The notes under the pieces are model-generated. The model saw nothing but the letters and a program-made list of their open reading frames with translations. It made no database searches and had not been told where the DNA came from. Below are positions 18,018 to 26,972 of a stretch of 64,000 bases of DNA, one piece after another (positions within the stretch are counted from its first letter, which is position 1; each line of letters begins with the position of its first letter). Origin of the DNA: Aequorivita capsosiphonis DSM 23843. GTDB lineage: Bacteria > Bacteroidota > Bacteroidia > Flavobacteriales > Flavobacteriaceae. The position numbers and the translations under genes are program-made. The stretch is from assembly GCF_000429125.1 (NCBI RefSeq), contig NZ_AUBG01000002.1:372001-436000 (forward strand). Direction: 5' to 3'.

Positions 18018-18773
18018 CTACTCCAACCATAGTTTAAAATCCTTCACGCGTTCACGGGCAATAATTACCTCTTGTTCTTTAAAACTGTTCAGCTTTAATT
18101 GAAGACGTGAGTTTGTGTATGAAATTATATCTTTTATGGAATTGATATTGATATAGAATTTTCGGCTAATTCTAAAAAATGTTTCCGGTGAAAGTTCCTG
18201 TTCCAATTGTTCTAAGGTAGTTTCCAAAAGATAGTCGCGTCCGTCTACAGTATGTGCGTAGGTACCTTTGTTTTCAGAATAAAAACACTCAATCTCATCT
18301 ACAGAAATCATTTTTATATGTTGCCCAATCTTTGTAGTAAATCGCTTTTTGTATCCACGTTCCATAGGGTTGACAAGCAGTTTTTTAATATCCTCAAAAT
18401 TGAATTGTACATTTTTTGAGGATGGTTTAAATGATTTATATTTTTTAACGGCAGCTTGTAATTCTTCTTCGTCAATAGGTTTTAATAAATAGTCTATACT
18501 ATTTAACTTAAAAGCTTGAAGCGCATACTCATCAAAAGCTGTGGTGAAAATGATAGCGCTATTCACTTCAACTAAATCAAAAATTTCAAAGGAAAGTCCG
18601 TCGCTCAACTGAATATCAAGAAAAATCAAGTCGGGGTGTTCGTTATTCTGAAACCATTCCACAGATTCCCCAACACTGTGCAGCATTTGATTCACGTTAA
18701 CATTCAGTTTCTTCAGCATTCGCTGTAGATACCGGGCAGATGGTTTTTCGTCTTCAATTATTAGTACGTTCAT
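18018..18773 (-). CDS. LytTR family response regulator
   Basis: Two-component response regulator of 251 residues. The receiver domain (1-120) has the acidic pair ED at 7-8, phospho-acceptor Asp53 in LIFLDIQL, and Lys107 in LLKPID. A LytTR DNA-binding domain covers about 150-250 (KRFTTKIGQHIKMI, FFRISRKFYININSIKDI). It is the last gene of the minus-strand unit that begins with the LytS-like kinase at 21424, and is its obvious cognate regulator. A 284-bp repeat-containing gap separates it from the 2TM genes, so it may also be transcribed on its own. Confidence 0.95.
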   Translation of the reverse strand: MNVLIIEDEKPSARYLQRMLKKLNVNVNQMLHSVGESVEWFQNNEHPDLIFLDIQLSDGLSFEIFDLVEVNSAIIFTTAFDEYALQAFKLNSIDYLLKPIDEEELQAAVKKYKSFKPSSKNVQFNFEDIKKLLVNPMERGYKKRFTTKIGQHIKMISVDEIECFYSENKGTYAHTVDGRDYLLETTLEQLEQELSPETFFRISRKFYININSIKDIISYTNSRLQLKLNSFKEQEVIIARERVKDFKLWLE

Positions 18774-18783
18774 TGGCTTCGAT

Positions 18784-18978
18784 ACAATTTTATGGATGAG
18801 GTTTTGGCTTTTTGATTAAGATTACTTCGCCATAAAATCACTCAGCCACCTTTGTTATTGCTTTTTTTAAAGTTTCAGTATTCAATCCAATTTTATGGTT
18901 GATGTTTAGGATATTTCGATTGATTTTACTTCGCCATCATCCTCCTACGGCGGACAGGGGCAGCCACCAATAATTGTT
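18784..18978. repeat. Two-copy degenerate intergenic direct repeat
   Basis: Copy 1 (18784-18860) and copy 2 (18888-18978) both run from CAATTTTATGG through ACTTCGCCAT to CAGCCACC. Copy 2 carries a GC-rich insert (CCTCCTACGGCGGACAGG). They resemble the many short palindromic repeats of flavobacterial intergenic DNA. No gene was found in this 284-bp gap. Confidence 0.5.
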
Positions 18979-19057
18979 TGTTGTTTATTTTTTTGGACAA
19001 TTCGAATTTCAGCTATATTCATACTGTAATACTGTCAACTGAATACTGATCACTTTT

Positions 19058-19363
19058 TTAATTATCTTCTTCTAAAATTTCCCTTATTTTCTTCTCTTCC
19101 CAGCGTTTTAAAAAGTTATTTTCAACATTCATTACGAAGAAAACATAAATTGCATGAGATACCAAACCTATGCCCCAAAAAAAAGCGGTTAGGTAATTGC
19201 TCCAGTGGGAAAAATCAATTGGTTTATCATTAAATACATTTGCCGAAACAAGAATGAGCGCTGTATTCACTAAAACATAAACAACTAAATGACTATAGAA
19301 TCCCTTTAAGGTTTCTACTTTTTTCTTTGCTCTTAAATAACCTAAACTTTTCTCTGATTCCAT
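19058..19363 (-). CDS. 2TM domain-containing membrane protein (copy 3)
   Basis: A 101-residue protein that is essentially one 2TM domain: an amphipathic N-terminal helix (AKKKVETLKGFYSHLVVYVLVN), two transmembrane helices (about 25-45 and 58-80), and a C-terminal WEEKKIREILEED tail. The tail is shared with the kinase at 20096-21424 and the two neighbouring small proteins. It is co-oriented 11 bp from copy 2. Its function is unknown; inferred partner or modulator of the kinase at the membrane. Confidence 0.9.
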   Translation of the reverse strand: MESEKSLGYLRAKKKVETLKGFYSHLVVYVLVNTALILVSANVFNDKPIDFSHWSNYLTAFFWGIGLVSHAIYVFFVMNVENNFLKRWEEKKIREILEEDN

Positions 19364-19374
19364 CTTGATTCTTT

Positions 19375-19692
19375 TTATTGTTCATTAAGAAACTTCTCCA
19401 TTTGTCTTTTCTCCCAATTTTCTATAAACTTTAGTTTGTAGCTAAACACTTTTGCAGCGTGAAAAAGTAACCAAATTCCCCAAAAAACTGGGACAATCAA
19501 AATATTCCAATCGATCCATGCTATAAAGTTTTTATCGGGTGTTTCACTTTGAAAAAACTGTAAAATGTTGCCTCTCACAATAAATAAAGCAAGGTTTACG
19601 ATACAGTAAATAAGCAGGTGTTTATAAAAACCTTTTAGAGCTTCTACTCTCTTATGCGCTCTTCTCAACTTTATTCTATCAGAATATTCCAT
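19375..19692 (-). CDS. 2TM domain-containing membrane protein (copy 2)
   Basis: A 105-residue stand-alone 2TM protein. It begins with the shared helix (AHKRVEALKGFYKHLLIYCIVNLALF), has two hydrophobic spans (about 24-42 and 65-85), and ends with the WEKRQMEKFL signature. The gap to copy 1 is 1 bp, implying tight co-translation. It is the most divergent of the three small copies in the loop between the spans. Same role uncertainty as its neighbours. Confidence 0.9.
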   Translation of the reverse strand: MEYSDRIKLRRAHKRVEALKGFYKHLLIYCIVNLALFIVRGNILQFFQSETPDKNFIAWIDWNILIVPVFWGIWLLFHAAKVFSYKLKFIENWEKRQMEKFLNEQ

Positions 19693-19693
19693 A

Positions 19694-19996
19694 CTACTCC
19701 CAGCGTTTTTTATTGTTTTCTTCCTCCATAAATTGCTTAATCTTTCTTTCTTCCCAATTTCTCCCCATAAAAGGAGTCCAATTGAATACTTTTATTGCCT
19801 GAAAGAAGATTCCAATTCCCCATCCAAAAGCGGCCCATAAAAACCAAGGATTACGCAACTCATTTACATAATAATTAAGGCCTGCCAAAGCACATATAAA
19901 AATTACATACATCATAACATTGGTGTAGAAGCTTTTTATTTCTCCAACCCGTTTTTTGGCCTTTAAATATTTCTGATCATTTTTATTGATTTCCAT
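19694..19996 (-). CDS. 2TM domain-containing membrane protein (copy 1)
   Basis: A 100-residue 2TM protein: helix AKKRVGEIKSFYTNVMMYVIFI, spans at about 25-45 and 52-70, and tail NWEERKIKQFMEEE. The tail and the WGIGIFFQAIKVFNW stretch are closer to the C-terminal domain of the kinase than the other copies, suggesting duplication of that domain. It lies 99 bp after the kinase stop codon in the same orientation. Confidence 0.9.
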   Translation of the reverse strand: MEINKNDQKYLKAKKRVGEIKSFYTNVMMYVIFICALAGLNYYVNELRNPWFLWAAFGWGIGIFFQAIKVFNWTPFMGRNWEERKIKQFMEEENNKKRWE

Positions 19997-20095
19997 TATT
20001 GTGATTTTTAAAACTACAGGTTAAAAGTAGCAAATATTGAATTTGATAAAAAAGAGCAATTCCTGAACTGTTCATTTAGATGGATGAAGTGTAAA

Positions 20096-21424
20096 TTATT
20101 CTTCCTTATTCATTATTTCGCGAATCTTGCGTTCCTCCCAATTCTTTCCCAACAAAGGACTGTAATTAAAGGTTTCAGACGCATGACCCAATATACCAAA
20201 ACCCCAACCCAAAATTGGGAAAAGTGCCCAGGGAAATCCCGCCATTGAAAGAAAATTCAAATAAATAAGAACAGGTATAAATAGTATATAAATAGCTAAG
20301 TGCACGTAGAACCATTTTAATTTCTCCACCTGCTTTTTTGCAATCTTATATCTTTTTTCTGAAATAAAAGTTTCTGGTGTATTCAAGATTTCCATATTTG
20401 CTCCAAGAATTGGAATAGTGATACTGAACTCGTTTTCGTTTTCTTTAATAATAACTTCCCGCTTCGTTAAAAGGGCATAGCGATCGCGGATGTTTCGTAA
20501 GCCAAAACCAGTGCTTTCCTTTAAAACTTGTTTTGGCTGAATGTTATTGGTAACAACCAAGTTTCCATTTTCTTCTGAAATAGTAATATACAGTTTTTTG
20601 GAAGGCATAACCTGGTTGTGCTTAACTGCATTCTCCAATAAAAGTTGAAGTGATAAGGGCACTACTTTCGCCTGTGGATTTTCCAATTGTGAAGGGAGCG
20701 TAAAAACAATACTATCCTCAAACCGAACCTCCAATAAAGACATATAAAGTTTAGCAAATTTCAATTCCTCTTCCAAGGTTACCAACTCTTTGTTTTTCTG
20801 TTCCAAAACGTAACGATACACTTTGGAAAGCGAAGTAGTGAAACGTGTTGCAGCTTCTGGGTTCTCTTCAATCAAACTGGTAAGCACGTTCAAACTATTA
20901 AAAAGAAAATGCGGATCCAATTGGTTTTTAAGGGCATCAAATTTTGCTGAAGCTGTTCCCGCAATTATCTTTTGCTCAGTTACAATAGTCTCCTGTTTGT
21001 TTCGGTAATAATAGACTATATAGAAAATAGCGGTAACTACTACAGAAATTATAAACCCGACATAGTAAAAAGCGATTCTTTCAGTTTCAATAAATTGCGA
21101 TACGGTTTGACTTCCAATTACAGTTTTAACAAAAATTCGTATCACAAATAAGCTCAAAATTGTAAGCGCAATTCCTCCCAATGCACCTTTCAATAGATTT
21201 TTAACTTTAAAAGCTTGGTTTGGAAACCATTTAAGTAAAAACCCAAAATACTGGGCGTTCACCATATAGAGTACAACCGCGTAAATTTGGTTGTACATAA
21301 ACATTACAAGAACTTCTTTAGAGTTGGAAAATGTATAACCGTTTAGATATTGAATAATAACCAAAATGATAAACACCAAGGTTCCAACAAAAAAAGCTTT
21401 TCCGAAATCTTTTAAAATGCGCAT
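20096..21424 (-). CDS. LytS-like sensor histidine kinase with C-terminal 2TM domain
   Basis: Membrane histidine kinase of 442 residues. The N-terminus has four hydrophobic segments (about 8-30, 38-62, 80-104, 118-140). A His_kinase domain follows with the phospho-acceptor His172 in DPHFLFNSLN. The HATPase part shows the N box LLLENAVKHN (about 262-271) and GFGLRNIRDRY (about 308-318). A 2TM domain is fused at the end (355-442, finishing NWEERKIREIM). It heads an operon of three 2TM proteins and a LytTR regulator. The signal is unknown; related kinases control envelope functions. Confidence 0.95.
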   Translation of the reverse strand: MRILKDFGKAFFVGTLVFIILVIIQYLNGYTFSNSKEVLVMFMYNQIYAVVLYMVNAQYFGFLLKWFPNQAFKVKNLLKGALGGIALTILSLFVIRIFVKTVIGSQTVSQFIETERIAFYYVGFIISVVVTAIFYIVYYYRNKQETIVTEQKIIAGTASAKFDALKNQLDPHFLFNSLNVLTSLIEENPEAATRFTTSLSKVYRYVLEQKNKELVTLEEELKFAKLYMSLLEVRFEDSIVFTLPSQLENPQAKVVPLSLQLLLENAVKHNQVMPSKKLYITISEENGNLVVTNNIQPKQVLKESTGFGLRNIRDRYALLTKREVIIKENENEFSITIPILGANMEILNTPETFISEKRYKIAKKQVEKLKWFYVHLAIYILFIPVLIYLNFLSMAGFPWALFPILGWGFGILGHASETFNYSPLLGKNWEERKIREIMNKEE

Positions 21425-21634
21425 TGAAATATTTTAGATTGACCACGAATGCACGAATAATGTGTGAAAACCTGGGTTTATAGGGATTAATAATTATTAT
21501 TCCAGAAATGGACTTATTTCATTTTTTTTTGTGAAAAGTTGTGACTCTTTGGGCACCGCTTCGGAATAACTATATTACAGCCTTGCACGGGAAGTTTAGC
21601 ACCAAAAAATAAATTCGTGAATTCGAGGCATTTT

Positions 21635-22297
21635 TTATTTACAACTCTCCGCGAGTACTTGCTTCGCACGATCTTTACCAAATGTTGGGTAAAATTCACC
21701 TTCTGGTTTAAAGGTAGCAAAAAGATCTATGGCGCGCTGAATGTCTTTACAGTAGGAGTCTATAGAGCCGCCAAAGTATTGAGCACTTCCAATATCCCAC
21801 TGCGCCTTTGCAAAAATCATACGTGGATTCTCAGGTGCTAGCGCTAAAGCTCTGTTGTAAAGCTCTGAAGCCTTTGCCGAATATGCCATCCCATATTGTT
21901 GCCCGTCATAAACAATCCAAGCGGTGTATAATTGCGCTTGCAAAACAAGTAAATCCGGATTCTCTTTAGAAATTGCGGTTGCATCATTTATAAAATCTTG
22001 GGCTTTCTCCAATTGAGCTTTCAATTTAGTTCCATCTTTTTCTGTAAAACTATTAACCACATTTATCTGCGCTACATAATAAGGCGGCAACCAATTATCA
22101 GGTTCTGCCGTGGCAATGCGCTCAAAAATATTTGCGGCTTCCCAAGGTTTGTCATCATGCCATAACTGAAAGGCTTTTTGCATTCCTTGTTGGTATGGTG
22201 TCGGTATGGTGTCTGAAGTTGAAACGGTCGTTTCAGTCTGTGCTTGCATTACAATTACAGTAAAAAATAGGCTGAGGTAAGTAAGTACGTTTTGCAT
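21635..22297 (-). CDS. Secreted TPR-like protein
   Basis: An exported protein of 220 residues with a signal peptide at 1-19 (ends VMQAQ). The rest is built of helical pairs of tetratricopeptide type (for instance KPWEAANIFERIATAEPDNWLPPYYVAQ at about 54-81, and ASELYNRALALAPENPRMIFAKAQWDIG at about 143-170). TPR domains bind other proteins; no catalytic motif is visible. Family and partner are unknown. The gene is 91 bp downstream of the DUF2141 gene in the same orientation, so it may belong with the TonB-dependent receptor unit. The cysteines at 183 and 219 are the only ones in the mature part. Confidence 0.8.
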   Translation of the reverse strand: MQNVLTYLSLFFTVIVMQAQTETTVSTSDTIPTPYQQGMQKAFQLWHDDKPWEAANIFERIATAEPDNWLPPYYVAQINVVNSFTEKDGTKLKAQLEKAQDFINDATAISKENPDLLVLQAQLYTAWIVYDGQQYGMAYSAKASELYNRALALAPENPRMIFAKAQWDIGSAQYFGGSIDSYCKDIQRAIDLFATFKPEGEFYPTFGKDRAKQVLAESCK

Positions 22298-22388
22298 GAT
22301 TATAATTTTTATTGGTTATTAATATTATTTAATGGGTATTATTATTAATTATCGATAAGAACCATTTTAGGTTATCATTTTCATAAAA

Positions 22389-22805
22389 TCACATCATTTT
22401 AATATTGATATTTTTTATTTCACCTCCTTTAATTTCAAACTTTGCATCATCCCATTTAGGAGGTCCAAATCTTGGTGGTACGTTGTTTGAGTTTCCATAA
22501 TCTTCCATTGGAATAAAGCCAAAAAGCATATCAAATTCATTATCATTGTCTTCGTCGTGAAAAACAGAAACAGCATATATTCCGTCCGGAATATCTGTAA
22601 ACAAGGCGGTGGAATGTTTTTTAATAATCTCAGATGTAGCTGATTTATATTCTTTCTCTAGGAAATCACTTTCTGTGTTATAGAGACCGATTATAGCTTT
22701 TCCAATATTGTTGTCAAATCCAGAAATAGAAACTTCAATTGTATTCTGAGCTTGTAAAACCAGCGTTGTTGAAAAAAGAAGGATTAACGTAAATATTGTT
22801 TTCAT
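22389..22805 (-). CDS. DUF2141 domain-containing secreted protein
   Basis: A 138-residue exported protein. Signal peptide 1-19 (ends VLQAQ). The DUF2141 domain (about 22-138) has the typical opening VSISGFDNNIGKAIIGLYN and the stretch IPDGIYAVSVFHDEDNDNEFD, a beta-sandwich fold with an acidic loop that may bind calcium. Its function is unknown. In Bacteroidota these genes often neighbour TonB-dependent receptors, as here (172 bp downstream of the receptor, same strand). Confidence 0.9.
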   Translation of the reverse strand: MKTIFTLILLFSTTLVLQAQNTIEVSISGFDNNIGKAIIGLYNTESDFLEKEYKSATSEIIKKHSTALFTDIPDGIYAVSVFHDEDNDNEFDMLFGFIPMEDYGNSNNVPPRFGPPKWDDAKFEIKGGEIKNINIKMM

Positions 22806-22977
22806 GATATTTGGCTTAAAGGTTTTAAAGTTAAATATTTATTCAAATTTCCTTCAAAATAACTATTCTAGGAAAATATATAAACCCAACTGTTGAAATA
22901 TGCGGTTGAATTGTAATATATTTTTATTTTTGAGAAAGTTCATTTTTCGGCATCAAGCATCGAACATCCGTCATATT

Positions 22978-25134
22978 TTATAAATTATCCAACTGATTAT
23001 CTCTGCCATTATCACTAATGGTCCAAAAGAAACCTATAAAAAAGAATTGATCTGCGGCAGGAAGTAATTCCCTACGAGCAAAATTTCCACTCGCATCTGG
23101 CCTGTTCGCGTATTCATATCCATTTACATTCTTAAATGCAAATACATTGTTTACAGAAGCATAAATAATTTTTTGCTGCGATAATAAATACGCCCAGTTT
23201 AAACTAAGACTATTATAGCTTTTGGTTTTATTCTGAAGAAATCCTGGCGTGTTCAAATCGGTGTAAGTTCTTCCGCTACCGTATTGATAAGTGAAGCCAA
23301 TTTGACTTTTCCAATCATCAATCCAATATTTTGCAACCACAGAAAGGTTATGAGTGTTTGCAAAGTTGGGGGTAGCTTCAATGGGGTAATTTTTATATTT
23401 TCGTTTTGTATCCAAATAGGAATAACTCACCCAATAATCTACGTTTTTAATACTCTCATTGTCTCTCCAAAAGATATCGAGACCCTGTGCAAACCCATCA
23501 CCATTATTTGAAAATGTACTATTTACATCCGGAGTCGCTTCATTATAGGTCACGAGGTTACTGTAATCCTTTCTATAAACCTCTGCGCGAAAGATTCTAT
23601 TGTTTGCTGAATATTGATAATTCATAATATAATGCTGAGTGTGCTGTGCTTCCAACTGAGTCGAGAATTTTAACTCCTCATTATCCGGTTGCTGAAAGAA
23701 ATCGCCATAAGCCAAAGAAAGCTGACTTTTCTTTCCAGTTTTATAAGCAAATGAAATTCTTGGTGAAACTGTAAATTCCTTGAACAACTCACTGTATTCC
23801 CCACGAAGTCCAAGTTTTAATGCGAGTTTCCTAGAGAAAAGCATATCAGCTTCTGCAAAAGCTACTGAAATATTATTGTTAAATCCAAGCTTCGCTTCCA
23901 AATTAGAGTCATCGTAATTTTCACTAAAATCAGTTACAAACTGCTCTGCACCAAAATTCAATTTAAATCGATTACTGAAGCGTTTTTTTAACTTCAATTT
24001 AAAATGTGCCGAGTTTTCAACATCTTTAATATCCGCATCATCAATCCCCACTTTGGTTTTTGCGTACGTATAACTGCCACCGCCAAAAATGGACCAGCCT
24101 TTGTTCAGCCTTTCGCTATAATTAATATTAGTGTAAAAATTCTGGTTGTTCAGTTTAAACCGAACACCCTCTGGCTTGTTAATATCTTCTTGCGTTAGTT
24201 CAAAATTAGAAGTTTCAAAAGCACCATAAATTTTTAAAAGCCCATCGCCTATTTTCTGACGGAAAACCGCTTCCCCTGAAGCTGTTTCATAAGGTTTTTT
24301 CCACGTATTCCTGTCGGGTAAAATGGCTATATATGGCGCTAGATTTATATAGGAAGCATTCAAGCTTAAAGAACTAGATTCGTTCCATTTTTTTGTGTGC
24401 CCCAAGCTACCGCCAACACTCATAATACCAATATCTGTCTTATCATGTGTAGGTTCGTCAATAGTGTTCAAAAGTAAAACGGATGAAAGTGCCTGTCCAA
24501 ATTCAGCAGAATATCCGCCGGTGGAAAACGTAATTCCATCAAACAAAAACGGACTATAACGTCCGCGCGCTGGAACGTTGTTGGCTGTAGGTGTATAAGG
24601 TGTAAAAACGCGAATACCGTCAATGAAAATCTGAGTTTCGCCAGCATCTCCTCCACGAACAAACAAACGGCCATCTTCTGCAACTGTGGTCGTGCCGGGA
24701 AGGGTTTGGAAGGCTCCCACAAAATCACCAACAGCACTGGCAGTTGTAACAATATCCAACGGTTTTAAAACAGAAACCTTGCTGTTATCACCTGCAGAAA
24801 AGGAACCTGCGGTTATAGTCACGGTTTCCAAGGAGTTCAAATCTTCGCGAAGAACAATCTTGAGGTTGTTCATATTCGAAACATCTTCTGTAAGTTTAGC
24901 AGTTTCAAATGAAATGTAGGAAACGTTTAAAGTTTGTGATCCCTTTTCCGAAGTTTTAAACGAGAAGTTTCCTTTTTCATCGGAAGTACTTCCATCATAA
25001 GCTCCTTCAAGATAGACATTGGCTCCCATGATGGACCTTCCTTTATTGTCTATCACAGTTCCTGAAACTGTAGTTTGCGCCAAAATTGAACTTGGAAAAA
25101 CAATGATTAAAAAAAATAGGACTGAAATTTTCAT
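22978..25134 (-). CDS. TonB-dependent outer membrane receptor
   Basis: Outer-membrane active transporter of 718 residues. Signal peptide 1-19; a carboxypeptidase-regulatory-like beta-sandwich at about 20-105 (SGTVIDNKGRSIMGANVYL), usual in Bacteroidota; plug domain at about 115-225 with LFVRGGDAGETQIFIDGI; then a 22-strand barrel to the C-terminus. There is no SusD partner and no siderophore gene nearby, so the ligand is not identifiable. The DUF2141 and TPR genes downstream on the same strand may be accessory. A DEGRL-type TonB box is not obvious. Confidence 0.93.
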   Translation of the reverse strand: MKISVLFFLIIVFPSSILAQTTVSGTVIDNKGRSIMGANVYLEGAYDGSTSDEKGNFSFKTSEKGSQTLNVSYISFETAKLTEDVSNMNNLKIVLREDLNSLETVTITAGSFSAGDNSKVSVLKPLDIVTTASAVGDFVGAFQTLPGTTTVAEDGRLFVRGGDAGETQIFIDGIRVFTPYTPTANNVPARGRYSPFLFDGITFSTGGYSAEFGQALSSVLLLNTIDEPTHDKTDIGIMSVGGSLGHTKKWNESSSLSLNASYINLAPYIAILPDRNTWKKPYETASGEAVFRQKIGDGLLKIYGAFETSNFELTQEDINKPEGVRFKLNNQNFYTNINYSERLNKGWSIFGGGSYTYAKTKVGIDDADIKDVENSAHFKLKLKKRFSNRFKLNFGAEQFVTDFSENYDDSNLEAKLGFNNNISVAFAEADMLFSRKLALKLGLRGEYSELFKEFTVSPRISFAYKTGKKSQLSLAYGDFFQQPDNEELKFSTQLEAQHTQHYIMNYQYSANNRIFRAEVYRKDYSNLVTYNEATPDVNSTFSNNGDGFAQGLDIFWRDNESIKNVDYWVSYSYLDTKRKYKNYPIEATPNFANTHNLSVVAKYWIDDWKSQIGFTYQYGSGRTYTDLNTPGFLQNKTKSYNSLSLNWAYLLSQQKIIYASVNNVFAFKNVNGYEYANRPDASGNFARRELLPAADQFFFIGFFWTISDNGRDNQLDNL

Positions 25135-25257
25135 GAGATGGTTGGTTTAATTTTCAGTTCAAAGGTGGAATTTAGGGATATCATTTTAGAATAAAACAAT
25201 CTGAACTGTGAGAATTGACGGTTCAATTGTAATTTTTATTAAACTGCTATTAGAATT

Positions 25258-25428
25258 TTGCGTCTTCGCACCTTTACGAGAGGAAGTTGTTACACATAGT
25301 TGCGTAAAGGACCACAAAGGTTCGCAAAGAAATGCTTCTAGACAATTCGAAATAAACAGAATTACTACTTTGCGGCTTCGCGCCTTTGCGAACTGATTTT
25401 TTTCTCGCAAAGACGCTAAGAACACATC
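25258..25428. repeat. Degenerate GCGAAGGCGCAAA-type intergenic repeat
   Basis: The stretch contains several variants of 'cttcgc(a/g)cctttgcga', 'ttgcgtaaagga' and 'tcgcaaagacgctaag' on both strands. Such text is common between genes in Flavobacteriaceae and looks like a decayed small mobile repeat. The short open frames that cross it on both strands are not credible genes. Confidence 0.55.
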
Positions 25429-25630
25429 ACTCAACATATTCCAAAATATCTCCTGGCTGACATTCCAAGACTTGACAAATTGCTTCCAACGTACTAAAAC
25501 GAACGGCCTTTGCTTTTCCGGTTTTTAAAATGGAAAGGTTAGACAAGGTCAATCCTACTTTTTCGGAAAGTTCATTTAATGACATTTTTCTTGTCGCCAT
25601 CATTACGTCTAAGTTTACTACTATTGGCAT
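25427..25630 (-). CDS. XRE-family small helix-turn-helix regulator
   Basis: A single-domain Cro/CI-type DNA-binding protein of 67 residues; the helix-turn-helix spans about 15-40 (MSLNELSEKVGLTLSNLSILKTGK). It follows the DUF2975 membrane protein by 2 bp, a standard pair in Bacteroidota and Firmicutes in which the regulator probably represses its own operon. A perfect 10-bp inverted repeat in front of the operon (26195-26219) is a candidate binding site. Confidence 0.92.
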   Translation of the reverse strand: MPIVVNLDVMMATRKMSLNELSEKVGLTLSNLSILKTGKAKAVRFSTLEAICQVLECQPGDILEYVE

Positions 25631-25632
25631 AA

Positions 25633-26157
25633 TTATATTGTTAATTGGTTCTCCTCTTGCATCTCCACTCCTCTTTTAAAAACCAATGCTAGAATATAAA
25701 TAATTCCTGCAAAAAACAGAAATTCATGCGCCCCCCAATCCAGTTGTGAGATATCAGCACCTCTTTTTACGATTCCTTCAGTATAATCATCAGCTACTAA
25801 GGCAACAATACCAATACTTAATGCAAAATAACCGATTTTTGAAATAACATCTGTAACGTTTTTATTGAACGGGTGATCTAGGTCAAATTTCATAAAAAGT
25901 TTAACTGCGAGAAAAGCTAAATAGGCTTTCATTCCAGTCAAAACAATTAAAAAGCTTACCACTTTAACGTAAGAGCTGAGACCCAGTTCATATATATTAA
26001 AAAGGTCAAAACCAAGATAAAGATCTTTAGCTGCTTCCGGATTTACAAAAATACTCACCAAAAACGAAGTTAAAATCGCTCCGGTTTTAATACATAAGCC
26101 AACTAAGATTATCCAGAAAATAACATTCATCACTTTCATTATAAGATTTGTTTTCAT
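25633..26157 (-). CDS. DUF2975 family membrane protein
   Basis: A 174-residue integral membrane protein with four hydrophobic segments (about 8-33, 55-80, 105-125, 140-162). It matches the DUF2975 pattern, including HPFNKNVTDVISKIGYFAL, and pairs with an XRE regulator 2 bp downstream. Its function is unknown; such pairs resemble simple membrane sensor/repressor modules. The -7/-33 region upstream is very AT-rich and palindromic. Confidence 0.88.
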   Translation of the reverse strand: MKTNLIMKVMNVIFWIILVGLCIKTGAILTSFLVSIFVNPEAAKDLYLGFDLFNIYELGLSSYVKVVSFLIVLTGMKAYLAFLAVKLFMKFDLDHPFNKNVTDVISKIGYFALSIGIVALVADDYTEGIVKRGADISQLDWGAHEFLFFAGIIYILALVFKRGVEMQEENQLTI

Positions 26158-26194
26158 TTTTATTGATTTAGAATTACTTTACGAATTTAAATAA

Positions 26195-26219
26195 ATATTT
26201 ATTGATAAACAATAAATAT
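26195..26219. promoter_or_regulatory. Inverted repeat in the DUF2975-XRE promoter
   Basis: ATATTTATTG/CAATAAATAT, a perfect 10-bp inverted repeat with a 5-bp spacer, 37 bp upstream of the DUF2975 start. A related half-site (CGATAAATAT) follows at 26231. Likely operator of the XRE protein; this is inference. Confidence 0.45.
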
Positions 26220-26375
26220 ATTTTATATTTCGATAAATATTATTCCTTACGTCATAAAGGTTCTTAGTTTAAGGAGCGAAACACCTTTACTTTATTGGTT
26301 TTTAACAAAAATTCAACACCAGATTCTTACTAAGTAAAAAGTGGAAAATTGTATCTTCGGAAAAAAGAAAAAGTG

Positions 26376-26972
26376 ATGAGTGATTCGGAAAAAGTTGATG
26401 CCTTCATCAAAAATCATACGCAATGGAAGGAAAAGCTACAACAGCTTCGTGGAATTATACGAGAAACTGAACTAAAAGAAGAAGTGAAATGGGGCAAACC
26501 CACTTACACTTTTAACGGAAAATCGGTGGTTGGTATGGCCAGCTTTAAAAACCATATTGCGCTGTGGTTTCCGCAAGGTGTTTTCTTGAAAGACGAACAC
26601 AATAAACTCATCAATGCGCAAGAAGGCATTACTAAAGCCCAACGGCAATGGCGGTTTACTACTAATGATAAAATTGAGCACAACCTAGTTTTGAAATATC
26701 TTGAAGAAGCCATTAGCAATTCAAAAACAGGAAAAGAATTAAAACCGGAGCGAAACAAAGCTATAATTGTCCCACCTTTGCTCAAACAGGAATTTCAAAA
26801 AGATTTCTCACTAAAAAATAATTTTCAAGACCTTAGTCTTGGGAAACAGCGTGAATATGCCGAATACATAGCACAAGCTAAGCGAGCGACCACCCAACAA
26901 AACCGGTTGCAAAAATGTATCCCGTTAATAAAAAGAGGAATGGGACTTCACGATAAACACAAAAACACCTAA
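26376..26972 (+). CDS. YdeI/OmpD-associated family protein (DUF1801 domain)
   Basis: A cytoplasmic protein of 198 residues. The N-terminal part (8-110) is a DUF1801 fold with the pattern EEVKWGKPTYTFNGK. The C-terminal segment with SLGKQREYAEYIAQAKRATTQQNRL (about 160-185) is the YdeI-type bacteriocin-protection tail. The exact function is unknown. The frame is open from a TTG at 26349, but that lies on a promoter-like TATCTTCG (26352-26359), so I place the start at the ATG at 26376. The adenylate cyclase gene starts at the very next base after the stop codon. Confidence 0.85.
   Translation: MSDSEKVDAFIKNHTQWKEKLQQLRGIIRETELKEEVKWGKPTYTFNGKSVVGMASFKNHIALWFPQGVFLKDEHNKLINAQEGITKAQRQWRFTTNDKIEHNLVLKYLEEAISNSKTGKELKPERNKAIIVPPLLKQEFQKDFSLKNNFQDLSLGKQREYAEYIAQAKRATTQQNRLQKCIPLIKRGMGLHDKHKNT

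Noticed and set aside
18784-18978. Possible peptide ending GGWLSDFMAK on the minus strand
   Set aside because: It arises from a degenerate repeat; the second copy does not keep the frame.
25186-25437. Short open frames on both strands in the gap after the XRE gene
   Set aside because: They cover degenerate intergenic repeat text; composition and lack of family match speak against coding.
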